DNA of 64,000 bases from the NCBI GenBank assembly GCA_965222485.1, contig CBDCUC010000040.1, positions 1 to 64,000 of the forward strand, given 5' to 3'. The notes under the pieces are model-generated. The model had not been told where the DNA came from. It saw nothing but the letters and a program-made list of their open reading frames with translations, and did not search any database. Origin of the DNA: CBDCUC01 sp965222485 (GTDB taxonomy: Bacteria > Pseudomonadota > Alphaproteobacteria > Rhizobiales > Hyphomicrobiaceae). Positions 10,048 through 18,675 of the stretch are shown piece by piece. Position numbers and translations under genes: made by a program. Each line of letters starts with the position of its first letter. The first letter of the stretch is position 1.

Positions 10048-12408
10048 ATGTTTCGCGTACCTCGGACCATGGCCTCATCCATTGCGACGTTAGCCTTTGT
10101 CTTAAGCCTTGGCGGCGTCTCGCACGCCGACGCGCCTAAGGACGGCGACAAATGGATGGCTTGGTGGGAATTCGGTGGGTTCTATAACAGCGAGGACGCA
10201 AGCCGGGGCGAGGTCGTCTTTTTCGCACCGCTCATGCAAAGCAGCCACTCCCTCTTCTTCGCCGACGTGCGTGGAAAGCTTTACGAAGAAGACGCGCAAG
10301 AAGTGAACTTCGCCCTCGGTTTCCGCCAGATGACGACCTCGGGGTTTAACCTTGGCGCATGGATCGGCGGCGATCTGCGCAATACCGAAATCGACAATAC
10401 CTTCTGGCAGCTCTCGGGCGGGTTCGAGGCGCTGTCACAGAATTTCGACGCCCGGCTCAATTGGTATGGTCCCATCACGGCCCCGGAGGCGGGCGGCGAA
10501 GGCTTCACCGAGGTCTTTCTGCGCGGCAACAACATCTTCATGATTGGCGGCGAAGAGGTCGGGCTATACGGCGTGGACGGTGAACTTGGCGCACGTATCC
10601 CCTTGGAGATCGCCAACATCGATCCCTCCTTATTCGAGCTTCGCGTCTACGGCGGCGGTTTTTATTTCGATCATGAGGATGCGCTTGAAGAGATCGCGGG
10701 CGGCAAAGCGCGTGCCGAGCTTCGCTTCAACGACGTGATCCCGGGCCTTGCCGGGTCGCAGCTGACAGCGGAGTATGAGTTCTCTTACGACGACGTGCGC
10801 GAAGAACGCCACGAGGTTGGCGGGCGCCTGCGTATTCCGTTTAGTGCTGCGCCTACACGCTTGGCGAACCTCACCCCGCAAGAGCGGCGCATGATGGATG
10901 GCCTGGAACGCGACACGGACATTGTGACGACGCAGAGCAACCAGGAAGGTGTCTCCGACGCGCTGACGAACGTGGACTTTGACCGCGTGGCGTTCGTGCA
11001 GAGCGGCGGTTCGATTACGGGCACGTCTGCAGCGGCCGGCGGCAATTCGCTCATCATCGTCAAGGGTGGCCAGATCACGGGTCCCCAGGTCTTGAGCAAA
11101 AATCAGACGTTACAGGGCGGCGCCTCGACAATTGCGGTTCGCGGTCAGCGTTCAGGTACGGTGGTGGGATTCACGGCGCCGGGCTCGCGGCCTGAGATCT
11201 TTGCGACGAGCGCGGCCGATGTCATCAATCTCAGCGTCGGTTCCAACAGTCATGTGGCGGGCTTCGACATTCGCGGTACGAGCGGCCAGGGCCCGTTCCT
11301 CAATGATAACTTCGGCGTTTCAATACAGTTTGGCGCTTCAAATGTCGTTCTTGAAGACCTCGACATCCAAACATTTGGCGACGCTGGCATTGAAGTTGGT
11401 TCCAACGTCAGCAGCGCGCTCATTCGCAATCTTTCGATCCGTGACAGTGCTGACGAAGGTATTGTGTTTAATGAAGATGGTCTTGGCGGCACAAGAGACG
11501 TTGTCGTCACAGGTGTCACGATTTCAAATGTTGATGAGGAAGGTATATGGCTGGGTGACGATAATCAAAACGTCACGATCGCCAACACGACCATCACAAA
11601 CACCGGTGAGGAGGGAATTCAGGGCGGCGACAATAATCAGAACGTGATCATCTCCGGTGTTAGCATCACCAATGCTGCTGGAAACGGCATTGAGTTTGAC
11701 GACGACAATAGTGTGACGATTGCGAATGTCGACATCGAGAATACCGGCGATGAAGCCATCTTGTTCTTCAACCGCAACAGCGCGACGATTTCGAATGTCA
11801 CAATAAGAAATAGCGACGAAGAAGGTATTCTGTTCTTCGACAATAACCGCGCGACGATCTCCAACGTCAGCTTAGACAACATCGACGAAGATGGCATTCT
11901 GTTCTTCGACGACAACCGCGTGACGATTTCCAATGTCAGCTTGGACAATATCGCCGCCGAAGGCATTATTTTCTTCGACCGCAACGTCGTAGCGATTTCC
12001 AATGTCAGCATAAACGACACCGATGAAGAAGGCATTCTGTTCTTCGATGACAACCGCGTGACGATCTCCAATGTCACAATAAGCAACACCGTCCAGGAAG
12101 CTATTAGGTTTTCCGACGACAACCGTGTGACGATCTCCAATGTCAGCATAAGCAACACCGGTATAGATGCTATCGCTATGGAGTCCGGCAACACGGTCAG
12201 TATCGATGATGTGACATTTGGCGGCGTGATTGCTGATGACGTGCTTGACGTTAGAGCGGCCGGCAATGACGTAAACGGCGCGGGCAACGTCATCGCACCA
12301 GGAACCGTCGTCGGTGACAACATCTGCGAGGGCGATGGAAACTTCACCGGCACCATTGTCATTGCTGGCGTGGCCTACACCGATGCTGCGAACAACTGCG
12401 CGCCTTAG
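10048..12408 (+). CDS. inverse autotransporter-like beta-barrel with right-handed beta-helix passenger
   Basis: 786 residues. A signal peptide ends near GGVSHA (about residue 29). Residues about 35-270 look like an outer membrane barrel: alternating strands such as VNFALGFRQMTTSGFNLGAW, with aromatic residues at regular spacing, as in the intimin/invasin (IAT) barrel. A linker with ERRMMDGLERDTDIVT follows, a motif often seen after such barrels. From about residue 315 there is a parallel beta-helix whose last part is seven 23-residue repeats (NRVTISNVSxxNxxxEGILF). Barrel first and passenger second is the inverse autotransporter (type Ve) layout. A beta-helix passenger is unusual; Ig-like domains are the rule. 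It is alone on its strand inside the tRNA-Arg island, so horizontal gain is likely. Role probably surface adhesion or polysaccharide binding (inference). Confidence 0.75.
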   Translation: MFRVPRTMASSIATLAFVLSLGGVSHADAPKDGDKWMAWWEFGGFYNSEDASRGEVVFFAPLMQSSHSLFFADVRGKLYEEDAQEVNFALGFRQMTTSGFNLGAWIGGDLRNTEIDNTFWQLSGGFEALSQNFDARLNWYGPITAPEAGGEGFTEVFLRGNNIFMIGGEEVGLYGVDGELGARIPLEIANIDPSLFELRVYGGGFYFDHEDALEEIAGGKARAELRFNDVIPGLAGSQLTAEYEFSYDDVREERHEVGGRLRIPFSAAPTRLANLTPQERRMMDGLERDTDIVTTQSNQEGVSDALTNVDFDRVAFVQSGGSITGTSAAAGGNSLIIVKGGQITGPQVLSKNQTLQGGASTIAVRGQRSGTVVGFTAPGSRPEIFATSAADVINLSVGSNSHVAGFDIRGTSGQGPFLNDNFGVSIQFGASNVVLEDLDIQTFGDAGIEVGSNVSSALIRNLSIRDSADEGIVFNEDGLGGTRDVVVTGVTISNVDEEGIWLGDDNQNVTIANTTITNTGEEGIQGGDNNQNVIISGVSITNAAGNGIEFDDDNSVTIANVDIENTGDEAILFFNRNSATISNVTIRNSDEEGILFFDNNRATISNVSLDNIDEDGILFFDDNRVTISNVSLDNIAAEGIIFFDRNVVAISNVSINDTDEEGILFFDDNRVTISNVTISNTVQEAIRFSDDNRVTISNVSISNTGIDAIAMESGNTVSIDDVTFGGVIADDVLDVRAAGNDVNGAGNVIAPGTVVGDNICEGDGNFTGTIVIAGVAYTDAANNCAP
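11707..12189 (+). repeat. seven tandem 69-bp (23-residue) beta-helix repeats
   Basis: Units start at 11707, 11776, 11845, 11914, 11983, 12052 and 12121. Each encodes one coil of the type NRVTISNVS-N--DEEGILFFDD. Units keep an N at the turn and a hydrophobic T-I-x-V strand. Two 24-residue units with an inserted Q precede them and a decayed one follows. Confidence 0.85.
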
Positions 12409-12514
12409 GCGGAGTTGTTCGTTTCGAGCCAGATTACGCTGCCGCCGACGCTCTCGTGGAACGCGGGCGCCTTGCGTCTTTACACAATCAATTTGCGCTA
12501 GGACCACTCGATCC

Positions 12515-12733
12515 CTACTCATAGAGGCTAGGATCCCAATACGGACGCTTAATCTCCCGCCGCCAAAAGGACTCCTTCTGGCCCATCGCGACGATGCGAT
12601 GAGCCAGTGCTTTCGTCTGCAGCTGGAGGTATCGCGTCGCTGTTCCGGCTGCGTACCACAACTGGTAGCTGTCGGTTGGCCCTGCAGCGTAGAGCTCGTC
12701 CTAGTAATAGGTGACGTGTGGATCTTTACGCAT
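12515..12733 (-). pseudogene. relic of a small gene with an in-frame TAG
   Basis: Starting at the ATG at 12733, the frame encodes MRKDPHVTYY, meets TAG at 12701-12703, then stays open for 61 codons to the TAG at 12515-12517. The part after the stop reads like real protein (DELYAAGPTDSYQLWYAAGT, later ESFWRREIKRPYWDPSLYE). The start overlaps the stop of the next upstream minus-strand frame in ATGCGTAA, typical of coupled genes in mobile-element operons. It is either a decayed gene or one with stop-codon readthrough. No family recognised. Confidence 0.45.
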
Positions 12734-12857
12734 AGTTCCTCATGACAGTGCGCATCTCATGTTGGGCGTCTCTCAACTGGAGCTGCACGCAGAGCCCAGC
12801 GCATTCGTTGGTCACGGTGGGTGACTGGCCGATGAGCGGTATCTCACAAATAGACAC
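12726..12857 (-). CDS. short minus-strand reading frame, possible mobile-element relic
   Basis: A 43-codon frame from a GTG at 12857 encodes a protein with SICEIPLIGQSPTVTNECAG and ends in RNYA at a TAA that overlaps the ATG of the next frame. The frame stays open upstream through the island repeat, so the true start is unclear and this may be the remaining C-terminus of a longer gene. No family recognised. The overlap with its neighbour is the main support for coding. Confidence 0.35.
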   Translation of the reverse strand: MSICEIPLIGQSPTVTNECAGLCVQLQLRDAQHEMRTVMRNYA

Positions 12858-12898
12858 TTTGACTGGTGGGGAAATGAGCGGTCGGCGCGGTGCTAAAA

Positions 12899-12921
12899 TG
12901 CCCCCTATTTGCCCCCTATGG
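12899..12921. repeat. 23-bp island-flanking direct repeat, right copy
   Basis: Matches 9564-9586 at 21 of 23 positions in the same orientation. It sits 45 bases from the 3' end of the tRNA-Arg gene, the usual side for integration. The two copies fall in different reading frames of the nearby minus-strand frames, so the similarity is not due to shared protein sequence. Confidence 0.75.
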
Positions 12922-12965
12922 CCTGATTTGTGGCGATCGTAAGTTTCGTAACTTATTGATTTTAT

Positions 12966-13042
12966 TGGCGACCCCGACAGGATTCGAACCTGTGACCCTC
13001 AGATTAGGAATCTGATGCTCTATCCTGCTGAGCTACGGGGCC
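12966..13042 (-). tRNA. tRNA-Arg (anticodon CCT)
   Basis: The minus strand folds as a standard tRNA: acceptor GGCCCCG pairs with CGGGGTC with one G-U pair. The D arm is GCTC/GAGC. The anticodon stem TCAGA/TCTGA encloses loop TTCCTAA with anticodon CCT. The T arm is ACAGG-TTCGAAT-CCTGT. The discriminator is G and CCA is encoded (12966-12968). It reads AGG codons. Its 3' end faces the island at 9.6-12.9 kb, and tRNA 3' ends are common integration sites. Confidence 0.96.
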
Positions 13043-13613
13043 GAAATGCTAGCAACGCGCCCGACATTACCCGGCTTTTCACAGACCTTCCACTGCGTGC
13101 CAGCAAACACCCCAGCAAACGGAAATGATTTGTTGGCATACGCGTTTTCGTACGTCCGAAATTAGCCGGCTGCGCGCGCCGAAGAGCCATTGGGCGGATT
13201 GGACGGCGCCCGACAGTACCGGCCGTTGATTTGTTAACTATGTTGACTCCCAACATCCGCACAACCTAAGATAGCGAACAAGAAGCACGGAACTAACGGG
13301 CTATGGGTCGGCCGCGCATACTCAAAACCCATTGAAACAGGACGCTTTTACAAAAATTTATCCCATCCAGCCGCTATTCATAAATACCAGGTAACGTCGT
13401 GATTTTTTCTGGTTCTCCAAAGAGATACAAGCTCAGCGTGCAAACTGGAACGCGCATGACGCGAGTTTTACGCCGGATATTCAAGGCAAAACGCATCACA
13501 AGCCCGTCCGAACCAACCCGTCCAAAAAATCAAATTTCAGGTTTCGCCAAGCCCACACATACGAGCGGTGCTTGCCTGCGCCTGCTCAGTTTCAGTAAGG
13601 GGGGAGACAAATC
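13043..13613. other. 571-base gap upstream of the RTX gene
   Basis: No convincing gene. An AT-rich stretch at about 13340-13390 may hold the promoter of the RTX gene, and a strong ribosome binding site (AAGGGGGGAG, 13596-13605) sits just before its ATG. No partial copy of the tRNA was found here. Confidence 0.5.
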
Positions 13614-16600
13614 ATGGCGCGCGCTCGCATAGAATGGGTTCCGGTGCAAACATGGGGTTTGGGAACCTTCGGCTTCGATCATCTCCAGTTGGTCTTTCAG
13701 CCAGGCGATGAAACCGAAAGATTGGCACAGGAAGAGTGGTTCGTCATCGAGGGAACGCGCGATGTTGTTCCCGGCAGCGCCACGCCGGTGCTCGGGGTCC
13801 TGGGCGCCGACGGCACGACTACACTGGCACAAGCCAACCCCGTGGAAACCGATACCGGTGGTATCGCGTTGCCGACAGCAGAACAATTGGTCGATGAGAT
13901 CGGCACGCCAGCGTCTCGCGGCAGCGCCGGCCTTCCGCTCCTTGATGCATTCGGCGCCTGGCAGACCATGGCGCACTTCGCGCAAGAAATCGAAGCACAA
14001 CAATTGCCCTACCGCGCCACCGGCGTCGTCGGAACCGGCCTTCCGACCATCAATTCCTCATCAGTTATTGCATCCCTCCTTTACTACGTCGGTCTCGACA
14101 TCTCCAACCACACTCCGTTGGGACTGCGTTCGTCGCCAGGACAACAAACACTCATCGGTACGACCGGCGATGATACGATGCAGATCGAATTCAATTTTAC
14201 GACACTCGTCGGCGGTCTCGGCAATGATACATTCCAAGGAACAGACAGTTCCAACACCGAGAGTTTTTACGGTGGCAAGGGCGACGACATATTCGTCTGG
14301 TCTGAAGGCGACAACATCTTTCACGGCGGCCAACCCGAGCTAGACTATGACAACGACGGCACGGACACGATCATCTATGAAGGCGTCGGCGACGTACTCC
14401 TCACGGCCAATGAAAGCGCGATACCCCACATTTTGCCGGATTACTTTGCGCATCACTCCGGCGGTCTCGACTGGTTGTTTTCAGTGGAGCGCCTGCAATG
14501 GTCGGACACAACCGACAACATCGTACTTGGCCCTGACATAAGCCTCATTGAAGATGGTCTGATCTTCGATCTCGGCGATGATGCGGGCGGCCGTGGTGAC
14601 AGCCTGGATATCTCACAATTGCAGGAAGACCTGCTGATCAATGCCGCAGTCGATGATGCCGTTTTTATTCAGCAGGCATCGGCGCAGGACTTCGAGCATG
14701 GCCTGTGGCTGGAAAATGCCGAGTGGCTGACCGCGTCCTCCGGAAGCGACAAAATCTACTTATCAAGCGTTCAGCGCGGCGTCGAAGCCGGCGCCGGGGA
14801 CGACATTATCGATGCCCGCCTTGTTGCAACGGGCGCCGGGCTCAGCCCGTTGGGATACGACACTGAATTATACGGCGAGGACGGCGACGACTGGATTATC
14901 TCCGGCCCCGGCCGTTCATTCGCCAACGGTGGAGCAGGCGCCGATACGTTTGTTCTCGCCGCAATGAGCGACGAAAACGGCACCGTCGAATTCGTGATTG
15001 AGGAAGCAGACAGTTCCGACAGATTGTTCGTACCCTATAACTTTTTCAACGGGTCAGACGACGGCATTTCCGGTTCTGATTTGATGCCGGTGCTTGGTGC
15101 GACGGGAACACTGGCAGAGTTAGCCGAATTTGGCGAACCGCTCATATTCAATTGGCAACTGGAACAGGATCGATTGTTCGGCACCGACTTTACCGAAGGC
15201 ATCATTACATTCTACGGTCACATTCAGTACGAATTCGACGGCAGCGACCTAGTTGTGGGTCTTTATCAAGCTGATCCCATCGATGTCGTCGAAGTGATTG
15301 ATGATGCCGGCAACACAGAAACCTTCCGTTTCAATTCAATACTGGAAGACACGTTCACCACGCTTCGACTTGTTGACTTCGAAGAAGGTGACCTGGGTCT
15401 CGTCTTCCATGATCTGGGAGAGCCCGTTGAGCTGCCTGATGGAAACGGCGGTACCTATGCATCACTCCCAGGTTGGGACCCGGCAGTCCAACATCTCACA
15501 AACAACGGTGTGATGAACGCTCCCGTAGAGGAGAAACCAGAAGCGCCAACGACCAATCCAAACGAGGACAACGGCCAGCCCTCTGAACCTGAAATTCTGA
15601 ACGGATCGGACGGCGATGATCTTATCATTGCGACCAATACCGACACTGATATTTCAGCGGGCGATGGCGACGACACCGTCCAAGGTGGCGACGGCGATGA
15701 TACTTTGGATGGCGGAACAGGAAACGATCAGCTGTCTGGCGGCGAGGGCGATGACATTTATGTCGTCGACGCTGCAGGCGACTCCGTCACCGAACTTTCC
15801 GGCGGCGGTGCGGACCTGGTGGTTGCCTACACCGACTATACATTGCCCGACAACGTGGAAAACCTGACCCTCGCCGACGGCGCATTCGACGGTACAGGCA
15901 ATGCACTCGACAATCTCATCATGGGCAACGCAGCCGACAACACATTGGCGGGTGGCTCAGGAAACGACAAACTCTACGGAACACTTGGCAATGACACACT
16001 CTCTGGCGGTCAGGGATCGGATACGTATGCGTACATGGCCGGAGACGGCAATGACCTGATCATTGACCCGGCCGAAACGGGCGCCATTGATACTCTTATA
16101 GTGACCGGCGGCGTTGCCCCATCCGACGTAACCGTCGTCCGCCTCGCAAACCAACCCAACGATCTCATCCTGCAGATTGGTGACGGCGGCCGCATCGAGC
16201 TGCGCGACTTCTACGCATCATCCACTGCAAGCATCGAGACAATGCGCTTCGATGACCAGACCACTTGGTCGCGAACTGACCTTGAGGCAATGGCAAGTCT
16301 CAATGATCCTGTTGCCAACGATCCACCGCAGGCCGTCGACGACCCATTCCTGATCGTGCGCGCAGAAAATGCAGTCATCCCCGCAGCTTCACTGTTGGCA
16401 AACGACGTCGACTTTGATGGAGATCAGCTAACCATTACGGCGATTGATAACGTAAGCGCTGGCAGCGCGGAACTGCAACCCTCCGGCGACATCGCATTGA
16501 CACCACCGCCCGACTATGAAGGGCTAATTACCTTCACTTACACGATCAGCGATCCGCACGGCGGAACGAGTAGCGCCATAGCCGAGGTTGCCGTTTATCC

Positions 16601-18146
16601 CAACTCCGCCCCTGAAGCGGCGGCAGATAGCGGTTTTTCGACCGATCAGGACACTCCGCTGGTCCTGACGCCGGACGACATCTTGTCTAATGATACCGAT
16701 GCTGACGACGACGTCCTAACAGTGACGCAAGTATCCTCCGCTCAAAACGGAACAGCCGTCATAAACTCCGATGGTAGCGTTACATTTACGCCAGCTGCGG
16801 GATATACGGGACCGGCGTCCTTTACTTACACGGTTTCCGACAACGTTGGCGGCAGCGCGCAAGCCCAGGTTGACCTCACGGTTGTGCAAACCACTACCGG
16901 TCAGACATTCATAGGAACGTCGGGCGCAGACACGATTTCAGGTACAGCCGGCAACGATACAATCGAAGGCGGCGCAGGTGACGACACGCTCATTGGAAAT
17001 GCTGGCGACGACATCTTCCAAGTGGTTGGAGACGACGGCCTCGATACAATCGACGGCGGTGACGGCACCGACACCCTGCTCGGAAGCGTCTATAACGACA
17101 CCTTCCGCGTTGCCTCCAACCTCGCAAACCTCAACTCCATCGAAGCTATCGACGGTGGCGCTGGCACCAACGACCGTATCCTCGGCACAACCGGCGATGA
17201 CACCATCGACCTGTCCGGCATAGCCATCTCCGGCGTCGAACTGATCGACGGCGGCGCGGGCAACGATACCATCACCGGCACCGATGCCGCCGATGTCATC
17301 CGTGGCGACAGCGGCGATGATACTTTGAGCGGAGGGCTTGGCGACGACATCTTCCAGGTCGTCGGCGATGACGGCCTCGACATTATCGACGGCGGTGACG
17401 GCACCGACACGCTGCTCGGCAGCGTCTATAACGACACCTTCCGGGTGGCCTCCAACCTCGCAAACCTCAACTCCATCGAAGCCATCGACGGGGGCGCTGG
17501 CACCAACGACCGCATCCTCGGCACTACCGGGGACGACACCATCGATCTTTCTGGCATAGCCATCTCCGGCATCGAACTGATCGATGGCGGCGCGGGCAAC
17601 GATACCATCACCGGCACAGACGCGGCCGACGTCATCCGTGGCGACAGCGGCGATGATACTTTGAGCGGAGGGCTTGGCGACGACATCTTCCAGGTCGTCG
17701 GCGATGACGGCCTCGACATTATCGACGGCGGTGACGGCACCGACACCCTGCTCGGAAGCGTCTATAACGACACCTTCCGCGTTGCCTCCAACTTGTCGAA
17801 CCTCAACTCCATCGAAGCCATCGACGGGGGCGCTGGCACCAACGACCGCATCCTCGGCACAACCGGTGATGACACCATCGACCTTTCTGGCATTACCATC
17901 TCCGGCATCGAACTGATCGATGGCGGCGCGGACAACGACACCATCACTGGCACCGATGCCGCCGACGTCATCCGTGGCGACAGCGGCGATGATACGAGCG
18001 GAGGGCTTGGCGACGACATCTTCCAGGTCGTCGGCGATGACGGCCTCGACATTATCGACGGCGGTGACGGCACCGACACGCTGCTCGGAAGCGTCTACTT
18101 TGAGCGGAGGGCTTGGCGACGACATCTTCCAGGTCGTCGGCGATGA
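13614..18146 (+). CDS. RTX (haemolysin-type calcium-binding repeat) protein, interrupted by a frameshift
   Basis: 1510 codons before the shifted stop. The ATG at 13614 follows the strong site AAGGGGGGAG. The N-terminal domain (residues 1 to about 180) contains GFDHLQLVFQPG and is not one I can name. RTX nonapeptides of the GGxGxDxU type appear at about residues 185-235, 385-460, 670-800 and from 1110 on. Two cadherin-like modules lie at about residues 905-1090. The last part is a set of 112-residue repeats. A 106-bp partial duplication near 18009-18114 shifts the frame, so the product would end in 24 unrelated residues (FERRAWRRHLPGRRR type) and lose its secretion signal. The C-terminal part continues in the +1 frame at 18096. 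It is either a true pseudogene, a phase-variable locus or an assembly error in repeats. Confidence 0.85.
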   Translation: MARARIEWVPVQTWGLGTFGFDHLQLVFQPGDETERLAQEEWFVIEGTRDVVPGSATPVLGVLGADGTTTLAQANPVETDTGGIALPTAEQLVDEIGTPASRGSAGLPLLDAFGAWQTMAHFAQEIEAQQLPYRATGVVGTGLPTINSSSVIASLLYYVGLDISNHTPLGLRSSPGQQTLIGTTGDDTMQIEFNFTTLVGGLGNDTFQGTDSSNTESFYGGKGDDIFVWSEGDNIFHGGQPELDYDNDGTDTIIYEGVGDVLLTANESAIPHILPDYFAHHSGGLDWLFSVERLQWSDTTDNIVLGPDISLIEDGLIFDLGDDAGGRGDSLDISQLQEDLLINAAVDDAVFIQQASAQDFEHGLWLENAEWLTASSGSDKIYLSSVQRGVEAGAGDDIIDARLVATGAGLSPLGYDTELYGEDGDDWIISGPGRSFANGGAGADTFVLAAMSDENGTVEFVIEEADSSDRLFVPYNFFNGSDDGISGSDLMPVLGATGTLAELAEFGEPLIFNWQLEQDRLFGTDFTEGIITFYGHIQYEFDGSDLVVGLYQADPIDVVEVIDDAGNTETFRFNSILEDTFTTLRLVDFEEGDLGLVFHDLGEPVELPDGNGGTYASLPGWDPAVQHLTNNGVMNAPVEEKPEAPTTNPNEDNGQPSEPEILNGSDGDDLIIATNTDTDISAGDGDDTVQGGDGDDTLDGGTGNDQLSGGEGDDIYVVDAAGDSVTELSGGGADLVVAYTDYTLPDNVENLTLADGAFDGTGNALDNLIMGNAADNTLAGGSGNDKLYGTLGNDTLSGGQGSDTYAYMAGDGNDLIIDPAETGAIDTLIVTGGVAPSDVTVVRLANQPNDLILQIGDGGRIELRDFYASSTASIETMRFDDQTTWSRTDLEAMASLNDPVANDPPQAVDDPFLIVRAENAVIPAASLLANDVDFDGDQLTITAIDNVSAGSAELQPSGDIALTPPPDYEGLITFTYTISDPHGGTSSAIAEVAVYPNSAPEAAADSGFSTDQDTPLVLTPDDILSNDTDADDDVLTVTQVSSAQNGTAVINSDGSVTFTPAAGYTGPASFTYTVSDNVGGSAQAQVDLTVVQTTTGQTFIGTSGADTISGTAGNDTIEGGAGDDTLIGNAGDDIFQVVGDDGLDTIDGGDGTDTLLGSVYNDTFRVASNLANLNSIEAIDGGAGTNDRILGTTGDDTIDLSGIAISGVELIDGGAGNDTITGTDAADVIRGDSGDDTLSGGLGDDIFQVVGDDGLDIIDGGDGTDTLLGSVYNDTFRVASNLANLNSIEAIDGGAGTNDRILGTTGDDTIDLSGIAISGIELIDGGAGNDTITGTDAADVIRGDSGDDTLSGGLGDDIFQVVGDDGLDIIDGGDGTDTLLGSVYNDTFRVASNLSNLNSIEAIDGGAGTNDRILGTTGDDTIDLSGITISGIELIDGGADNDTITGTDAADVIRGDSGDDTSGGLGDDIFQVVGDDGLDIIDGGDGTDTLLGSVYFERRAWRRHLPGRRR

Positions 18147-18375
18147 CGGCCTCGACATTATCGACGGCGGTGACGGCACCGACACGCTGCTCGGAAGCGT
18201 CTATAACGACACCTTCGCCTCCAACCTCGCAAACCTCAACTCCATCGAAGCCATCGACGGGGGCGCTGGCACCAACGACCGCATCCTCGGCACTACCGGG
18301 GACGACACCATCGATCTTTCTGGCATTGCCATCTCCGGCGTCGAGCTGATCGACGGCGGTGCGGGCGATGACATC
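17004..18375 (+). repeat. 336-bp tandem repeats in the RTX gene with one truncated copy
   Basis: Copies begin at 17004, 17340, 17676, 18009 and 18115. The first three are 336, 336 and 333 bp (the third lacks TTT near 17996); the fourth is cut to 106 bp, and the fifth lacks 6 bp near 18216. Each encodes GDDIFQVVGDDGLDxIDGGD, then SNLANLNSIEAIDGGAGTND and DTIDLSGIAISGxELIDGGA. The 106-bp step is not a multiple of three and causes the frameshift. Removing it restores one continuous frame to 18675. Confidence 0.92.
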
Positions 18376-18675
18376 ATAACGGCGTCGTCAGCCAATGACA
18401 TTCTGCGCGGGGCGGCCGGTTCTGACGTCTTCATTTTCAAAACCGGCTTCGGCCACGACACCATTGCGGATTTTTCCGCCGAAGGTCTGCCTGGCGACGT
18501 CAACGCGGACATTATCGATCTGTCTGATTTCGGTTTTGATAATTTTGCCGAAGTCGTATCGCAGTCTCAGCAAACCGGGTCCGACACCTTGATCACAATC
18601 GACGCCCAGTCCAGTCTGCTCTTGCAGAACATTCAGCTAACGCAATTGCAATCGGATGACTTCCAGATCGGCTGA
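18096..18675 (+). pseudogene. out-of-frame C-terminal part of the RTX protein
   Basis: In the +1 frame the RTX sequence resumes with TLSGGLGDDIFQVV and runs to the TGA at 18675. It holds the fifth 112-residue repeat, a final RTX block (GSDVFIFKTGFGHDTIADFS) and a C-terminus of the type I secretion kind (IIDLSDFGFDNFAEV, ending SDDFQIG). It has no start codon or ribosome site of its own that I would trust, so it is the separated tail of the gene at 13614. Confidence 0.85.

Noticed and set aside
11637..12362. 241-codon minus-strand frame
   Set aside because: Antisense of the 69-bp beta-helix repeats, open only because the repeats share a pattern.
16938..18185. 415-codon minus-strand frame across the RTX repeats
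   Set aside because: It is the antisense of the 336-bp repeats; periodic GC-rich codons keep the opposite strand open. Its product is a Val/Asp/Ala-rich repeat with no family look.
17004..18375. CRISPR-like repetitive pattern
   Set aside because: Units are 336 bp, directly adjoining and coding; there are no short repeats with unique spacers.
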